A stretch of 64,000 nt of DNA from Tessaracoccus flavescens (GTDB taxonomy: Bacteria > Actinomycetota > Actinomycetes > Propionibacteriales > Propionibacteriaceae). The position numbers and the translations under genes are program-made. The notes below the pieces were generated by a model. It saw only the letters and a program-made list of their open reading frames with translations, ran no database searches and was not told the DNA's origin. Shown here piece by piece: positions 7,661 to 15,571 of the stretch. The DNA lies in the NCBI RefSeq assembly GCF_001998865.1, contig NZ_CP019607.1, forward strand, positions 1,550,001 through 1,614,000. Reading direction: 5' to 3'. The number at the start of each line of letters is the position of its first letter. The first letter of the stretch is position 1.

Positions 7661-9707
7661 GGTGGCTCAACCTGCGCAGATCGGCGCCCATCGAGGCCCC
7701 GCTCGCCCCAGCCACACCAGCTGCCGCGGCCGAGGCCTGGGAGGCGCCGTCGAGCAGGGTGGACGGCGTCACCATCGGCCGCCGCCTCGACGGGAAGATT
7801 CCCCCGGGTGACCCCGCGACCGCATGGGATCGTCGACGGGCCGAGTCAAGCTCGTCAGCCCGCTCAACGGCAAGAAATTCACCGTCGTCGTGGTCGGCAC
7901 CGGCCTCGCCGGCTCCGGCGCGGCGGCGGCGCTCGGCGAACTGCGCTTCTCGGTGCACGCCTTCACCTACCACGACTCCCCCAGGCGGGCGCACTCCGTC
8001 GCGGCACAGGGAGGCATCAACGCGGCGCGCGGCAGGAAGGTCGACGGCGACTCGCTGCGCCGGTTCGTGGTCGACACCGTCAAGGGTGGCGACTTCCGCG
8101 CCCGCGAGGCGGAGGCCTACCGGCTTGGCCAGGAGTCGATCCGCGTCATCGACCACATGAACGCTATGGGGGCGCCGTTCGCCCGCGAATACGGCGGAAT
8201 GCTCGCCACCCGCTCCTTCGGCGGCGTCCAGGTCTCGCGCACCTACTACACGCGCGGCCAGACCGGACAACAGCTGCAGATCGCCGGAGCCCAGGCCCTG
8301 CAGCGGCAGGTGCATCTCGGCAACGTCGCTCTCCACGACCGCACGGAGATGCTCGACCTGATCGTCGACGACGGGGTGTGCCGGGGCGTCGTGGTGCGCG
8401 ATCTCGTCTCGGGTCAGGTGTGGGCGCAGCCCGCGCACGCAGTCATCCTCGCCACCGGCGGCTACGGCTCGGTCTACTTCCATTCGACACTGGCGATGAA
8501 CTCCAACGCGACCGCGGTGTGGCGCGCCGCCCGCTGCGGCGCCTACCTGTCGCACGCGTCGTTCGTGCAGTTCCATCCCACGGCGCTGCCCATCTCCTCG
8601 CACTGGCAGTCCAAGACGATCCTGATGTCGGAGTCGCTGCGCAACGACGGCCGGATCTGGGTGCCGAAGCGGCCCGGCGACGACCGCGCACCCGCCGACA
8701 TCCCCGAGGATGAGCGCGACTACTACCTCGAGCGCAAGTATCCCTCGTTCGGGAACCTGTCGCCCCGCGACATCTCGTCTCGGGCGGCGAAGGAACGCAT
8801 CGACGCGGGCCACGGCGTCGGGCCGCTGCACAACTCCGTCTACCTCGACTTCTCGGACGCGCTGAAGGCGCATGGCCGCGACGTCATCTCCTCTCGCTAC
8901 GGGAACCTCTTCGACATGTACGCCCACGCCACCGGCGAGGACCCGTACACGGTGCCGATGCGGATCGCGCCGGGCGCGCACTTCACCATGGGCGGGCTGT
9001 GGTCCGACTACAATCAGATGACCTCGATCCCGGGGCTCTTCGTCGGCGGTGAGGCCAGCTGGGCGTACCACGGCGCCAACCGTCTTGGCGCGAACTCGCT
9101 GCTGTCGGCCTGCGTCGACGGCTGGTTCACCCTCCCGTTCTCGGTGCCGAACTACCTGGCCAACCATCTGGGTGAGCGGCTGCCCGACGGGTCGGACGCG
9201 TGCGTGCGCGACGCCGTCGGACGGGTGACGGCGCGCACTGCCGCGTTGCTCGACGTCGACGGCGACCTGGCACCATCGCACTTCCACCGCGAGCTGGGCG
9301 AGATCATGTACCGCGGCGTAGGGGTCGAGCGCACCGCGGCGGGCCTGCGCACGGCGATCGACGAGATCCGCGACCTGCGCCATCGGTTCTGGCGCCAGGT
9401 GCGCGTCCCCGGCGGGGGACGACAACTCAACCAGGCCCTCGAGAAAGCCGGACGCATCGCCGACTTCATGGAGCTGGCCGAGGTGATGGCCGTGGACGCC
9501 CTCGACCGCCAGGAGAGCTGCGGCGCCCACTTCCGCAGCGAATACCAGGACGAGGGCGAGGCGCGGCGCGACGACGACGCCTGGTCGTTCGCCTCGGCCT
9601 GGGAGACCCACGCCCCGCCGGACGCGGCGGACCACCTCACGTTCACCCGGCACGCCGAGCCGCTGCGCTTCGAGTCGGTGCCACTGGCCACGAGGAGCTA
9701 CCGATGA
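7657..9707 (+). CDS. sdhA: Succinate dehydrogenase flavoprotein subunit, frameshifted near its 5' end
   Basis: Catalytic FAD subunit oxidising succinate to fumarate. Reading from GTG 7657 (GTGA overlap with sdhC) gives an N-terminus ending DGKIPPGDPATAWDRRRAE, typical of the family. It then needs a shift at about 7846, where one base is missing from the next codon, into the frame KLVSPLNGKKFTVVVVGTGL. From there the protein is intact: FAD-binding VVVVGTGLAGSGAAAALGE, AHSVAAQGGINAARG with the flavin-linked His region, FHPTALP, and a terminal QTRSYR-like end. An internal ATG at 7824 keeps the whole catalytic part (627 aa) but has no visible SD. It overlaps sdhB as ATGA. Confidence 0.93.
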
Positions 9708-10450
9708 GACTCACAGTGGAGATCTGGCGCCAGGCGGGCCCTGAGGCGCCGGGCGCCTTCGAAGCGCACCAGATCGACGGCGTGGACCCGCACCTCTCCG
9801 TCCTCGAGCTGCTCGACGCGCTCAACGAGCAGCTGATCGACTCCGGCCACGAGCCGTTCGCCTTCGAGTCCGACTGCCGAGAGGGCATCTGCGGCGCCTG
9901 TGGCGTCACCGTCGACGGCGACGTGCACGGACCGGAGGACAATGTGCCCAGCTGTCACCAGCGGCTCGTGCACTACGCGGACGGGTCGACCGTGCGGATC
10001 GAGCCGATGCGCTCGGCGGCGTTCCCAGTCTTGCGCGACCTGATCGTCGACCGAGGTGGGCTCGACGACGTGATCCGGGCAGGCGGCCACGTCGCCGTCG
10101 ACGCCGGGACGGCCCCGGACGCCGATGCGATCCCGATCCCCACGCTGACGGCCGAGGAGTCGCTGGACTTCGCAGCCTGCATCGGCTGCGGAGCGTGCGT
10201 CGCCGCCTGCCCCAACGGCGCGGCCCATCTGTTCGCCGGGGCGAAGCTGACGCATCTGGCCATGCTTCCCATCCCGTCACAGGAACGCACGCGTCGGGCC
10301 CGCGCCATGGTGACCGAGTTGGAGGACCTGTTCGGCCCCTGCTCGCTGTACGGGGAGTGTGAGCGGGCCTGCCCTGCGGGGATCCCGCTGACGGCGATCG
10401 CCGCCGTCAACCACGAACGCTTCCTGGCGGGGATCCGTCGCCAACTCTGA
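9704..10450 (+). CDS. sdhB: Succinate dehydrogenase iron-sulfur subunit
   Basis: Electron-transfer subunit linking FAD to the membrane quinone. 248 aa. The N-terminal 2Fe-2S ferredoxin domain has CREGICGACG plus a Cys after 13 residues (NVPSCHQ). The C-terminal domain has CIGCGACVAACPNGA and CSLYGECERACPAGI for the 4Fe-4S and 3Fe-4S centres. All cluster Cys are present. It starts at ATG 9704 overlapping the sdhA stop. Unlike sdhC and sdhA, this reading frame is clean. Last gene of the operon. Confidence 0.96.
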   Translation: MRLTVEIWRQAGPEAPGAFEAHQIDGVDPHLSVLELLDALNEQLIDSGHEPFAFESDCREGICGACGVTVDGDVHGPEDNVPSCHQRLVHYADGSTVRIEPMRSAAFPVLRDLIVDRGGLDDVIRAGGHVAVDAGTAPDADAIPIPTLTAEESLDFAACIGCGACVAACPNGAAHLFAGAKLTHLAMLPIPSQERTRRARAMVTELEDLFGPCSLYGECERACPAGIPLTAIAAVNHERFLAGIRRQL

Positions 10451-10565
10451 CCTGTCCGGGCAGGGGGTCGATGAGCAAGTTCTCACCCGACCCCCGGCAC
10501 CCACCTTCGGACACGATCACCGCACGCTGGACCACCGCACCGGGGTGGCTGGCTACCATTCCCTC

Positions 10566-11387
10566 ATGAACGGCGGCTCAATCCTGTATGGCGGCCAGAC
10601 CCCTTCCCACACCGTGGTGAGCAGGGGGTGGGGAGCCGTGGTCGTGCGCAACGACACTGGCCTCGTCGAGGCGGTCTACCGTGCGCCGAACCCGCGCATT
10701 GCGAGCTACGCGGCCCGCAGCCAGTACCACGGGGGCATCGGGCTGCGGACCTGGGAGGAGTACACGGTCGGCCTCGGGTTGCCGTTCGCGGCCCTCATGC
10801 TCGCCGTCGTGCTCAACCTGCCTGCCGCGTCGCTGATGATCCCTGCGATCGCCGCATCGTTCGGCATCGTCTTCGCGGTCCGGGCGCTGGCCGGCAGGGC
10901 GTCCACCGCGCGGCTGTTGACGAGCGGCAAGGCAGTGACGAAGCTGGTCGTCTCGGGCAACGACGACCTGATCTCGGCCGCCATCAACCCCGTGATCGGG
11001 CTCGACTCCGACCCGAAGGGCGCAGCACAGCTGGTCAACGAGTTGCGAGACGTCTGGAAGGCCGCGGAGGCGAGCAGCGCGAACGAGAAGATCGGTGTGA
11101 TCGCCGCGCTGCGGGAGACGGCCGCGAACTTCCCCACCACCGACGCGGGGGTCGATCAGGTGCGACGGGAGCTCGCCGGACTCCGCCGCTCTCTCTCCAC
11201 CCTGGACGCCGCCCAGCGGGAGCTCGACGCCACCACCTCGACGGCGGATCTGGCCGACCCGCCAAAGCCGCCGCCCTCGCTCGGCCTGCTCCGGGCGGCA
11301 TCGGAGTCGATCTCAGAGGACATCGAGGTCGTCCGCGAGGTCACAAACGAGCAGCGCGGCCGACGCACACCCGGCGCGGCTCCCTGA
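10566..11387 (+). CDS. Hypothetical membrane protein with helical C-terminus
   Basis: No family recognised. From ATG 10566 it is 273 aa (GTG 10545 would add 7). A Tyr-rich N-terminus precedes two adjacent hydrophobic segments (LGLPFAALMLAVVLNLPAAS and LMIPAIAASFGIVFAVRALA, about residues 75-115). After these comes a long cytoplasmic helical region with likely coiled coil (VRRELAGLRRSLSTLDAAQR), ending in charged low-complexity sequence. It stands alone between sdhB and a repeat region. Codon usage is normal for the genome. Confidence 0.7.
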   Translation: MNGGSILYGGQTPSHTVVSRGWGAVVVRNDTGLVEAVYRAPNPRIASYAARSQYHGGIGLRTWEEYTVGLGLPFAALMLAVVLNLPAASLMIPAIAASFGIVFAVRALAGRASTARLLTSGKAVTKLVVSGNDDLISAAINPVIGLDSDPKGAAQLVNELRDVWKAAEASSANEKIGVIAALRETAANFPTTDAGVDQVRRELAGLRRSLSTLDAAQRELDATTSTADLADPPKPPPSLGLLRAASESISEDIEVVREVTNEQRGRRTPGAAP

Positions 11388-11443
11388 GGTGAGCGAGCGG
11401 CCGAGCGCGAGGCATGACCTGAGCCGAACGTCCGGCCGCTGCC

Positions 11444-11735
11444 GCGCACAAACCTAAGGTGAGTGCCACTCGCGCCAGTATTGGCACCGCCCGCGCTCCT
11501 TGTAGATCTGTGCACAAGGCTGGGAACCGCAGCGCCCGAAGTCGGGTCGGAACCGAAGACTCGGAGGTCGCGCGAGGCGCGCGACCGACCGCTGACGCGC
11601 ACAAACCTACGGTGAGCGCGACTTGCGCCAGTATTGGCACCGCCCGCGCTCCTTGTAGATCTGTGCACGAGCCTGGGAACCGCAGCGCCCGAAGTCGGGT
11701 CGGAACCGAAGACTCGGAGGTCGCGCGAGACGTCG
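11444..11735. repeat. Tandem duplication, 153-bp period
   Basis: Two copies starting at 11444 and 11597 (both begin GCGCACAAACCTA) and running through GGAACCGAAGACTCGGAGG to GGTCGCGCGAG. The copies differ at a handful of positions. No convincing gene runs through. It is adjacent to the MITE-like copy at 11790. Confidence 0.85.
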
Positions 11736-11789
11736 TCGCAGGAAGCCCGCCCCAGCCGAGACCCGGCCAGAGCGTCCCGATCCAAGCCC

Positions 11790-11953
11790 CGTTCCTTGAG
11801 CAGCCTCGGCCGACGAAGTCGCGCCAGGCGTCGTCGAAAGGCACCCCACACCTACAGCCAACCCCGGCCAAAGATCCTGGGGAACGTCACGGACCTTTCG
11901 ACGACGGGCGCCGCCGCTCCGCGGGGCGGCCCTGCCCAAGGAACGAGGAACCG
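11790..11953 (-). repeat. MITE-like element, copy 1
   Basis: Bounded by CGTTCCTTGAGCAG (11790-11803) and CCCAAGGAACG. It contains the inner inverted arms CGTCGTCGAAAGG (11829-11841) and CCTTTCGACGACGG (11894-11907), about 50 bp apart. The same parts recur near 21.87, 26.9, 48.0 and 56.85 kb. Small, non-coding and intergenic, it behaves like a non-autonomous element. Confidence 0.7.
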
Positions 11954-12095
11954 ACCGACACCACCGCTCCACCGGGCAACCCCTACCCAAGGACCGAGGA
12001 ACCGACCGACACCACCGCTCCACCGGGCAACCCCTACCCAAGGAACGGCGAACCGACCGACACCGCCGCTCCACGGGACGGCCCTGCTCATGGAA
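11925..12095. repeat. Tandem repeat, 51-bp period, three copies
   Basis: GAACCGACCGACACC begins at 11948, 11999 and 12050. Each copy ends in a variant of CCCAAGGAACG, the right end of the neighbouring MITE-like element. The array therefore looks like local amplification of that end. It is not a CRISPR: the whole unit is conserved and there are no unique spacers. No supported gene occupies 11388-12190. Confidence 0.8.
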
Positions 12096-12190
12096 CAGAA
12101 GCACCACCCCGCCCGACGAGGCTTCATCCGGGACGTCCACAGCCTCGGCTCCGCAGGACCGGCCCTGCTCAGGACCGGAGGGTCAGGCAA

Positions 12191-12529
12191 TCAGCCCTTG
12201 GTGGCGAAGGTCTCAGGGGCGCTGCCGTGCAAGGCGATGTAGTGGCTCACCAGGTCGAACTCGCAGACCCGCTCTCCCTCGGCCAGACGCCGCAGATACG
12301 GCAGCAGCCAGATGCCCTCGGCCTGCTCGAAGACGCGTTGCCAGTCGTGATCCAACGCCTCGGTCAGGGGGAAGACGCCCCCGTGGTAGCCATGCGCGAC
12401 GCCCTCCTCGAATGCCACAAAAGCAGGCAGCGGTTCGAGGCTCACCGCCACCCGGAACGGCACGACGAACGGATCCTGCCGCTGCCGGAAGAGGTCGTTG
12501 GCCGCGAGTTTCAGAAAGGCCCTGCCCAT
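12191..12529 (-). CDS. Hypothetical protein, 112 aa
   Basis: No family recognised. From ATG 12529 it reads MGRAFLKLAANDLFRQRQDP, then a compositionally normal soluble protein containing WQRVFEQAEGIWLLPYLRRL and ending ETFATKG. Upstream in-frame starts would run into the divergent flavin-reductase gene at 12572, so the shorter start is chosen. No obvious SD is seen. The protein-like composition and position give moderate support. It may share a promoter region with 12572. Confidence 0.5.
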   Translation of the reverse strand: MGRAFLKLAANDLFRQRQDPFVVPFRVAVSLEPLPAFVAFEEGVAHGYHGGVFPLTEALDHDWQRVFEQAEGIWLLPYLRRLAEGERVCEFDLVSHYIALHGSAPETFATKG

Positions 12530-12571
12530 GACCGGAAGGCTAGCAACGCCGACGGCAGGCAGACTTGGACC

Positions 12572-13081
12572 ATGACGATCCACAGCAGCCACCCCTTCCT
12601 TCCTCCGCCCGAGGACCGGAACCCTCTCCGCCGGCTGCGCGGGAGCCTTCCAGCCCCTGTGAGCATCTGGACCAGTTCGGACGGCGCGCGTCGCGATGGC
12701 TGGACCATCTCGTCGATGCTCGTCGCAGACGGCGACCCGGGAGAGCTGGTCGCGCTCGTGAACGAGGATGCCGACTGGTGGGACCTGTTCCGTACGACCG
12801 GCGTCGCGACGGTCAACGTGCTGGCACGCGGCCAGGACTGGATCTCCGAGGTGTTCGCCCGCGTCGCTCCCTCACCCGGTGGCGTCTTCCGCACCGGCGA
12901 ATGGAACGACGACGACCACGGCCCGCGCCTGGTCGGTGCGTCAGCCTGGGTCTCGGTGAGGCTGGTCGACGCCGATCCCGGCCATGCGGGATGGGGCCTT
13001 CTCGTGCGCGCGACCATCGAGTCGATCGACCTCGCCGACGGCGTGGAGGCGCTCAGGCACCAGGGAGGTCTGTACGCGTGA
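12572..13081 (+). CDS. Flavin reductase-like FMN-binding split-barrel protein
   Basis: 169 aa. It shows the pattern of the flavin reductase domain: PVSIWTSSDGARRDGWTISS (residues 30-49), then LVALVNEDADWWDLFRTTGV and ATVNVLARGQDWISEVFARV. Such proteins bind FMN and reduce flavin or serve as small partners of monooxygenases, and no partner is visible here. ATG 12572 is used. The 3' end overlaps the convergent sortase gene by 29 bp, so the two transcripts collide tail to tail. Confidence 0.78.
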   Translation: MTIHSSHPFLPPPEDRNPLRRLRGSLPAPVSIWTSSDGARRDGWTISSMLVADGDPGELVALVNEDADWWDLFRTTGVATVNVLARGQDWISEVFARVAPSPGGVFRTGEWNDDDHGPRLVGASAWVSVRLVDADPGHAGWGLLVRATIESIDLADGVEALRHQGGLYA

Positions 13082-14012
13082 CCGTCTGGTCGATTCCTCG
13101 GCCCGCCTCGCGCCTGCCCCTCGCGTAGCCGCTCCACACGACGATCACCCCGAAGGCGAGGATCGCGGCACCGACCGCGACGGCCCACCAGGGGAAGCCG
13201 GGGATCTCCGGGTTTTCACCGGCCCGCTCCAGGTCGACGATGGGTGTCGGCGTGACGCGCTCCGCCGTCACGAGGTAGCGGTGGGTGTTGATGCCGAGCG
13301 GCGTACAGGTAACGAGCGTGACGAGATCCTCGCCGAAGCGCGGTACGAGGGCCTGGGTCTGCTCGGGCTCGATGGTCTGGGTCTCGATGACCCTGTAGGT
13401 GAGCACCTCACCGAACACCTCGATCGTGAAGGTCTCGCCGACCTTCACCTCGCCAAGGTCGTCGAACAAGGTCGCTGACGGGAGACCACGGTGTGCGGTG
13501 AGCACCGAGTGCTGCGACTCGCCACCGACCGGAAGTGAGGTTCCCTCGAGGTGGCCGACGCCCTTCTCGAGCGTCGCATCGGAGGTTCCGTGGTAGATCG
13601 GGAGGTCGACCTGGATCGACGGGATCCGGAGTCGGCCCATCATCCCCGAGCCGGCGTCGAGGATCGACCCGTAGGCGGGGCCTCCGGAGCGCGTCGCGTC
13701 CCCCGTGGGAACGTTGCTGCCGGGCGCGACGACGGCTCCGCCCGAGAGCGCCTCGTTGTACTGGTGGGCAAGGCCGATCTGCTCATGCAGCCGTGACTCC
13801 GGCTGCGCCTGGACGCTTGCGCCGATGTCCTCGATGATGAGTGACTGGTTGTACTGCGCGAACCAACTGGCCGCGCTGGGGTAGAGCATGACGAGCACCC
13901 CCATCAGTCCGACCAACGCCAGCCCGGCATTGGTCCAGGGCATACGCCAGCGTCGGCGTCGGTCGGGCGACTCCGGCAGGGGGGCAGGCCGAAGCATGGT
14001 GGGTGTGCTCAC
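13053..14012 (-). CDS. srtC: Class C sortase (pilin polymerase)
   Basis: Membrane transpeptidase that joins pilin subunits by isopeptide bonds. 319 aa. It has an N-terminal helix (NAGLALVGLMGVLVMLYPSA, about 28-47), a sortase core with SVLTAHRGLPSATLFDDL (catalytic His) and DLVTLVTCTPLGINTHRYLV (catalytic Cys and downstream Arg), and a C-terminal second TM helix (WWAVAVGAAILAFGVIVVWS). This last is a class C feature. A lid-like stretch precedes the core. It lies downstream of two LPxTG proteins on the same strand, completing a SpaA-type pilus operon. A strong hairpin separates it from the major pilin gene. Confidence 0.93.
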   Translation of the reverse strand: MSTPTMLRPAPLPESPDRRRRWRMPWTNAGLALVGLMGVLVMLYPSAASWFAQYNQSLIIEDIGASVQAQPESRLHEQIGLAHQYNEALSGGAVVAPGSNVPTGDATRSGGPAYGSILDAGSGMMGRLRIPSIQVDLPIYHGTSDATLEKGVGHLEGTSLPVGGESQHSVLTAHRGLPSATLFDDLGEVKVGETFTIEVFGEVLTYRVIETQTIEPEQTQALVPRFGEDLVTLVTCTPLGINTHRYLVTAERVTPTPIVDLERAGENPEIPGFPWWAVAVGAAILAFGVIVVWSGYARGRREAGRGIDQTVTRTDLPGA

Positions 14013-14032
14013 TGTCGCTCTCCAGCTGAGAC

Positions 14033-14057
14033 GGGGAGGGCCGAAACGGCCCTCCCC
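14033..14057 (-). terminator. Hairpin between pilin and sortase genes
   Basis: GGGGAGGGCCG - AAA - CGGCCCTCCCC forms an 11-bp perfect stem with a 3-nt loop, placed 16 bp after the pilin stop and before the sortase start. There is no long U tract, so it may act as a partial terminator or mRNA stabiliser, giving more pilin than sortase. Confidence 0.75.
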
Positions 14058-14072
14058 GACATCAGTGTCCGA

Positions 14073-15503
14073 TCAGCGAACCGTCTGACGGCGACGGACC
14101 GCGATGCCTGCAGCGATCGCGACGACGATCAGGGCGAGGCCGGTTCCGCCGAAGATGGCGGTTCCGACACCACCGGTCAGCGGAAGGCCGGGGCCCTGCT
14201 GCTTCGGGTTGGTGATGGTGACCTGGACGGCGTTGAGGCCGTCGGCGGTCACGGTCACCTTCGTCCATGCCGCGTCACCGGTGGGGGTGACGTAGCCGGC
14301 GGGGGCCTTGACCTCCTTGAGCCAGTAGTCCTGGGTCGTGTCGTCGTTGATGCCGACCCAGAGGCCGTCGACGCGGAGCTTGCCGTCGTCGCCCGTGGTG
14401 AGCGGCCCGGCGACCTGTGCCCCGTCCTTTGCGTCGTAGACCTCGAAGACGGCGCCCTTGAGCGTCTGCTGCTCGTTGGCCTTGTTGACCTTGGTCACCT
14501 CGATGGAGCCCCAGTTCACCCGCGGCTTGTCGGTGCTCTTCTGAGTGTCATTGACGTTGACGAAGGCCTGGTTCTCGAAGTACGGCGACTCGCCGAGTTC
14601 GTTGACCTGGGTGGTGTAGGTGACGACCACCTCGTCGGCGCCGACGAGGTCCTCGAGCGCGCCGGTGAAGGTGATCACGACCTCCTGTCCGGCGGTCGAC
14701 GACCCTGCGGCCGGGGCGATCGTGTAGTCGGTCCCGGCGACAAGGGTGACGCCGTCGAGCTGCACCACGACGTTGGCCGTGTCGATCCCGAGCCGGTCGT
14801 CGAAGTCGTCGGAGATGATGAACGAGTCGAAGACGTCGCCGGTGGCCAGCGGCGGCACCGGGGCGGTGACGGTCCAGACGACGTCGTCACCGACGGCGAG
14901 CTGGTTGCCCGGGTCCGTGACGGTCTTGGTGGGGACGGTCTCATTCAGCTTGTTCTTCGGGTACACGTGGACGTCGTAGAGCCAGGTGTTGTCCGAGGGG
15001 AAGGGCACCGAGACGAGGAACGGCGCGACGGGCGAGACGATCGGGTTGTCGCCCGGGTCGGTCTCGGTGACGAGGTAGAGGCCGTACGCCAGGTCGGCAA
15101 AGTGCGCGACGCCGTCGGCACCGGTCACGACGCTCGTGCCCGTGCCGAGGCTGAACGGTGCAGCGCCGACGTTGGCCGGGGTGGCGGTGACGGCGAGATC
15201 CCAGCCCTCGCTCGTGGTCAGGTCGATCGGGTCCTGCGATGCGTGGCCGACGCGCTGGACGGTGAACTCCACGCCTTCAAGCGGGTCAGGCAGCGGGTCA
15301 AGCTGGGTGCCGTCGCCCGCGGTGCCCGCACCTGGGTCGCCCTTGTGCTTGTGCACATAGAGGTCCCCGGCGGTGCCGGTGATGTTGCCCGGGCTCGGTT
15401 CGTCGTCGGCATGGGCAGTGCCGACCCCCAGTAACCCTGCCGCCGCCAGAGCGAACGCCCCCACGCCCGCAGCGAGACGCCGAAGCGTTTTCGTCTCAAA
15501 CAT
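14073..15503 (-). CDS. SpaA-type major pilin with LPLTG sorting signal
   Basis: Cell-wall anchored shaft pilin. From ATG 15503 (SD AAGAAGGAA nearby) it is 476 aa. Signal peptide is LRRLAAGVGAFALAAAGLLG with cleavage after AHA. It carries pilin motif YPKN (VHVYPKNKLNET) whose Lys is the polymerisation site, a Cna-B C-terminal domain with E-box YWLKEVKAPAGY, then LPLTGG, a hydrophobic helix and RRRQTVR tail. The domain arrangement matches corynebacterial SpaA pilins. The srtC gene follows and the presumed tip protein gene precedes. Confidence 0.94.
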   Translation of the reverse strand: MFETKTLRRLAAGVGAFALAAAGLLGVGTAHADDEPSPGNITGTAGDLYVHKHKGDPGAGTAGDGTQLDPLPDPLEGVEFTVQRVGHASQDPIDLTTSEGWDLAVTATPANVGAAPFSLGTGTSVVTGADGVAHFADLAYGLYLVTETDPGDNPIVSPVAPFLVSVPFPSDNTWLYDVHVYPKNKLNETVPTKTVTDPGNQLAVGDDVVWTVTAPVPPLATGDVFDSFIISDDFDDRLGIDTANVVVQLDGVTLVAGTDYTIAPAAGSSTAGQEVVITFTGALEDLVGADEVVVTYTTQVNELGESPYFENQAFVNVNDTQKSTDKPRVNWGSIEVTKVNKANEQQTLKGAVFEVYDAKDGAQVAGPLTTGDDGKLRVDGLWVGINDDTTQDYWLKEVKAPAGYVTPTGDAAWTKVTVTADGLNAVQVTITNPKQQGPGLPLTGGVGTAIFGGTGLALIVVAIAAGIAVRRRQTVR

Positions 15504-15571
15504 GCCAGTTCCTTCTTTCTCTGTTGCGGCCGGTGGGCCCGACAGGATCTTGGTGTGTGCCGCGTCGCGCA

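Noticed and set aside
7605..9653. 682-codon open frame antisense to sdhA
   Set aside because: Composition (Arg/Val/Gly/His) and exact overlap with sdhA mark it as a GC-rich shadow frame.
11930..12095. Short regular repeats that could be taken for a CRISPR array
   Set aside because: The entire 51-bp unit is conserved with no unique spacers; only three copies; derived from a neighbouring repeat end. The real type I-E array is expected left of base 1.
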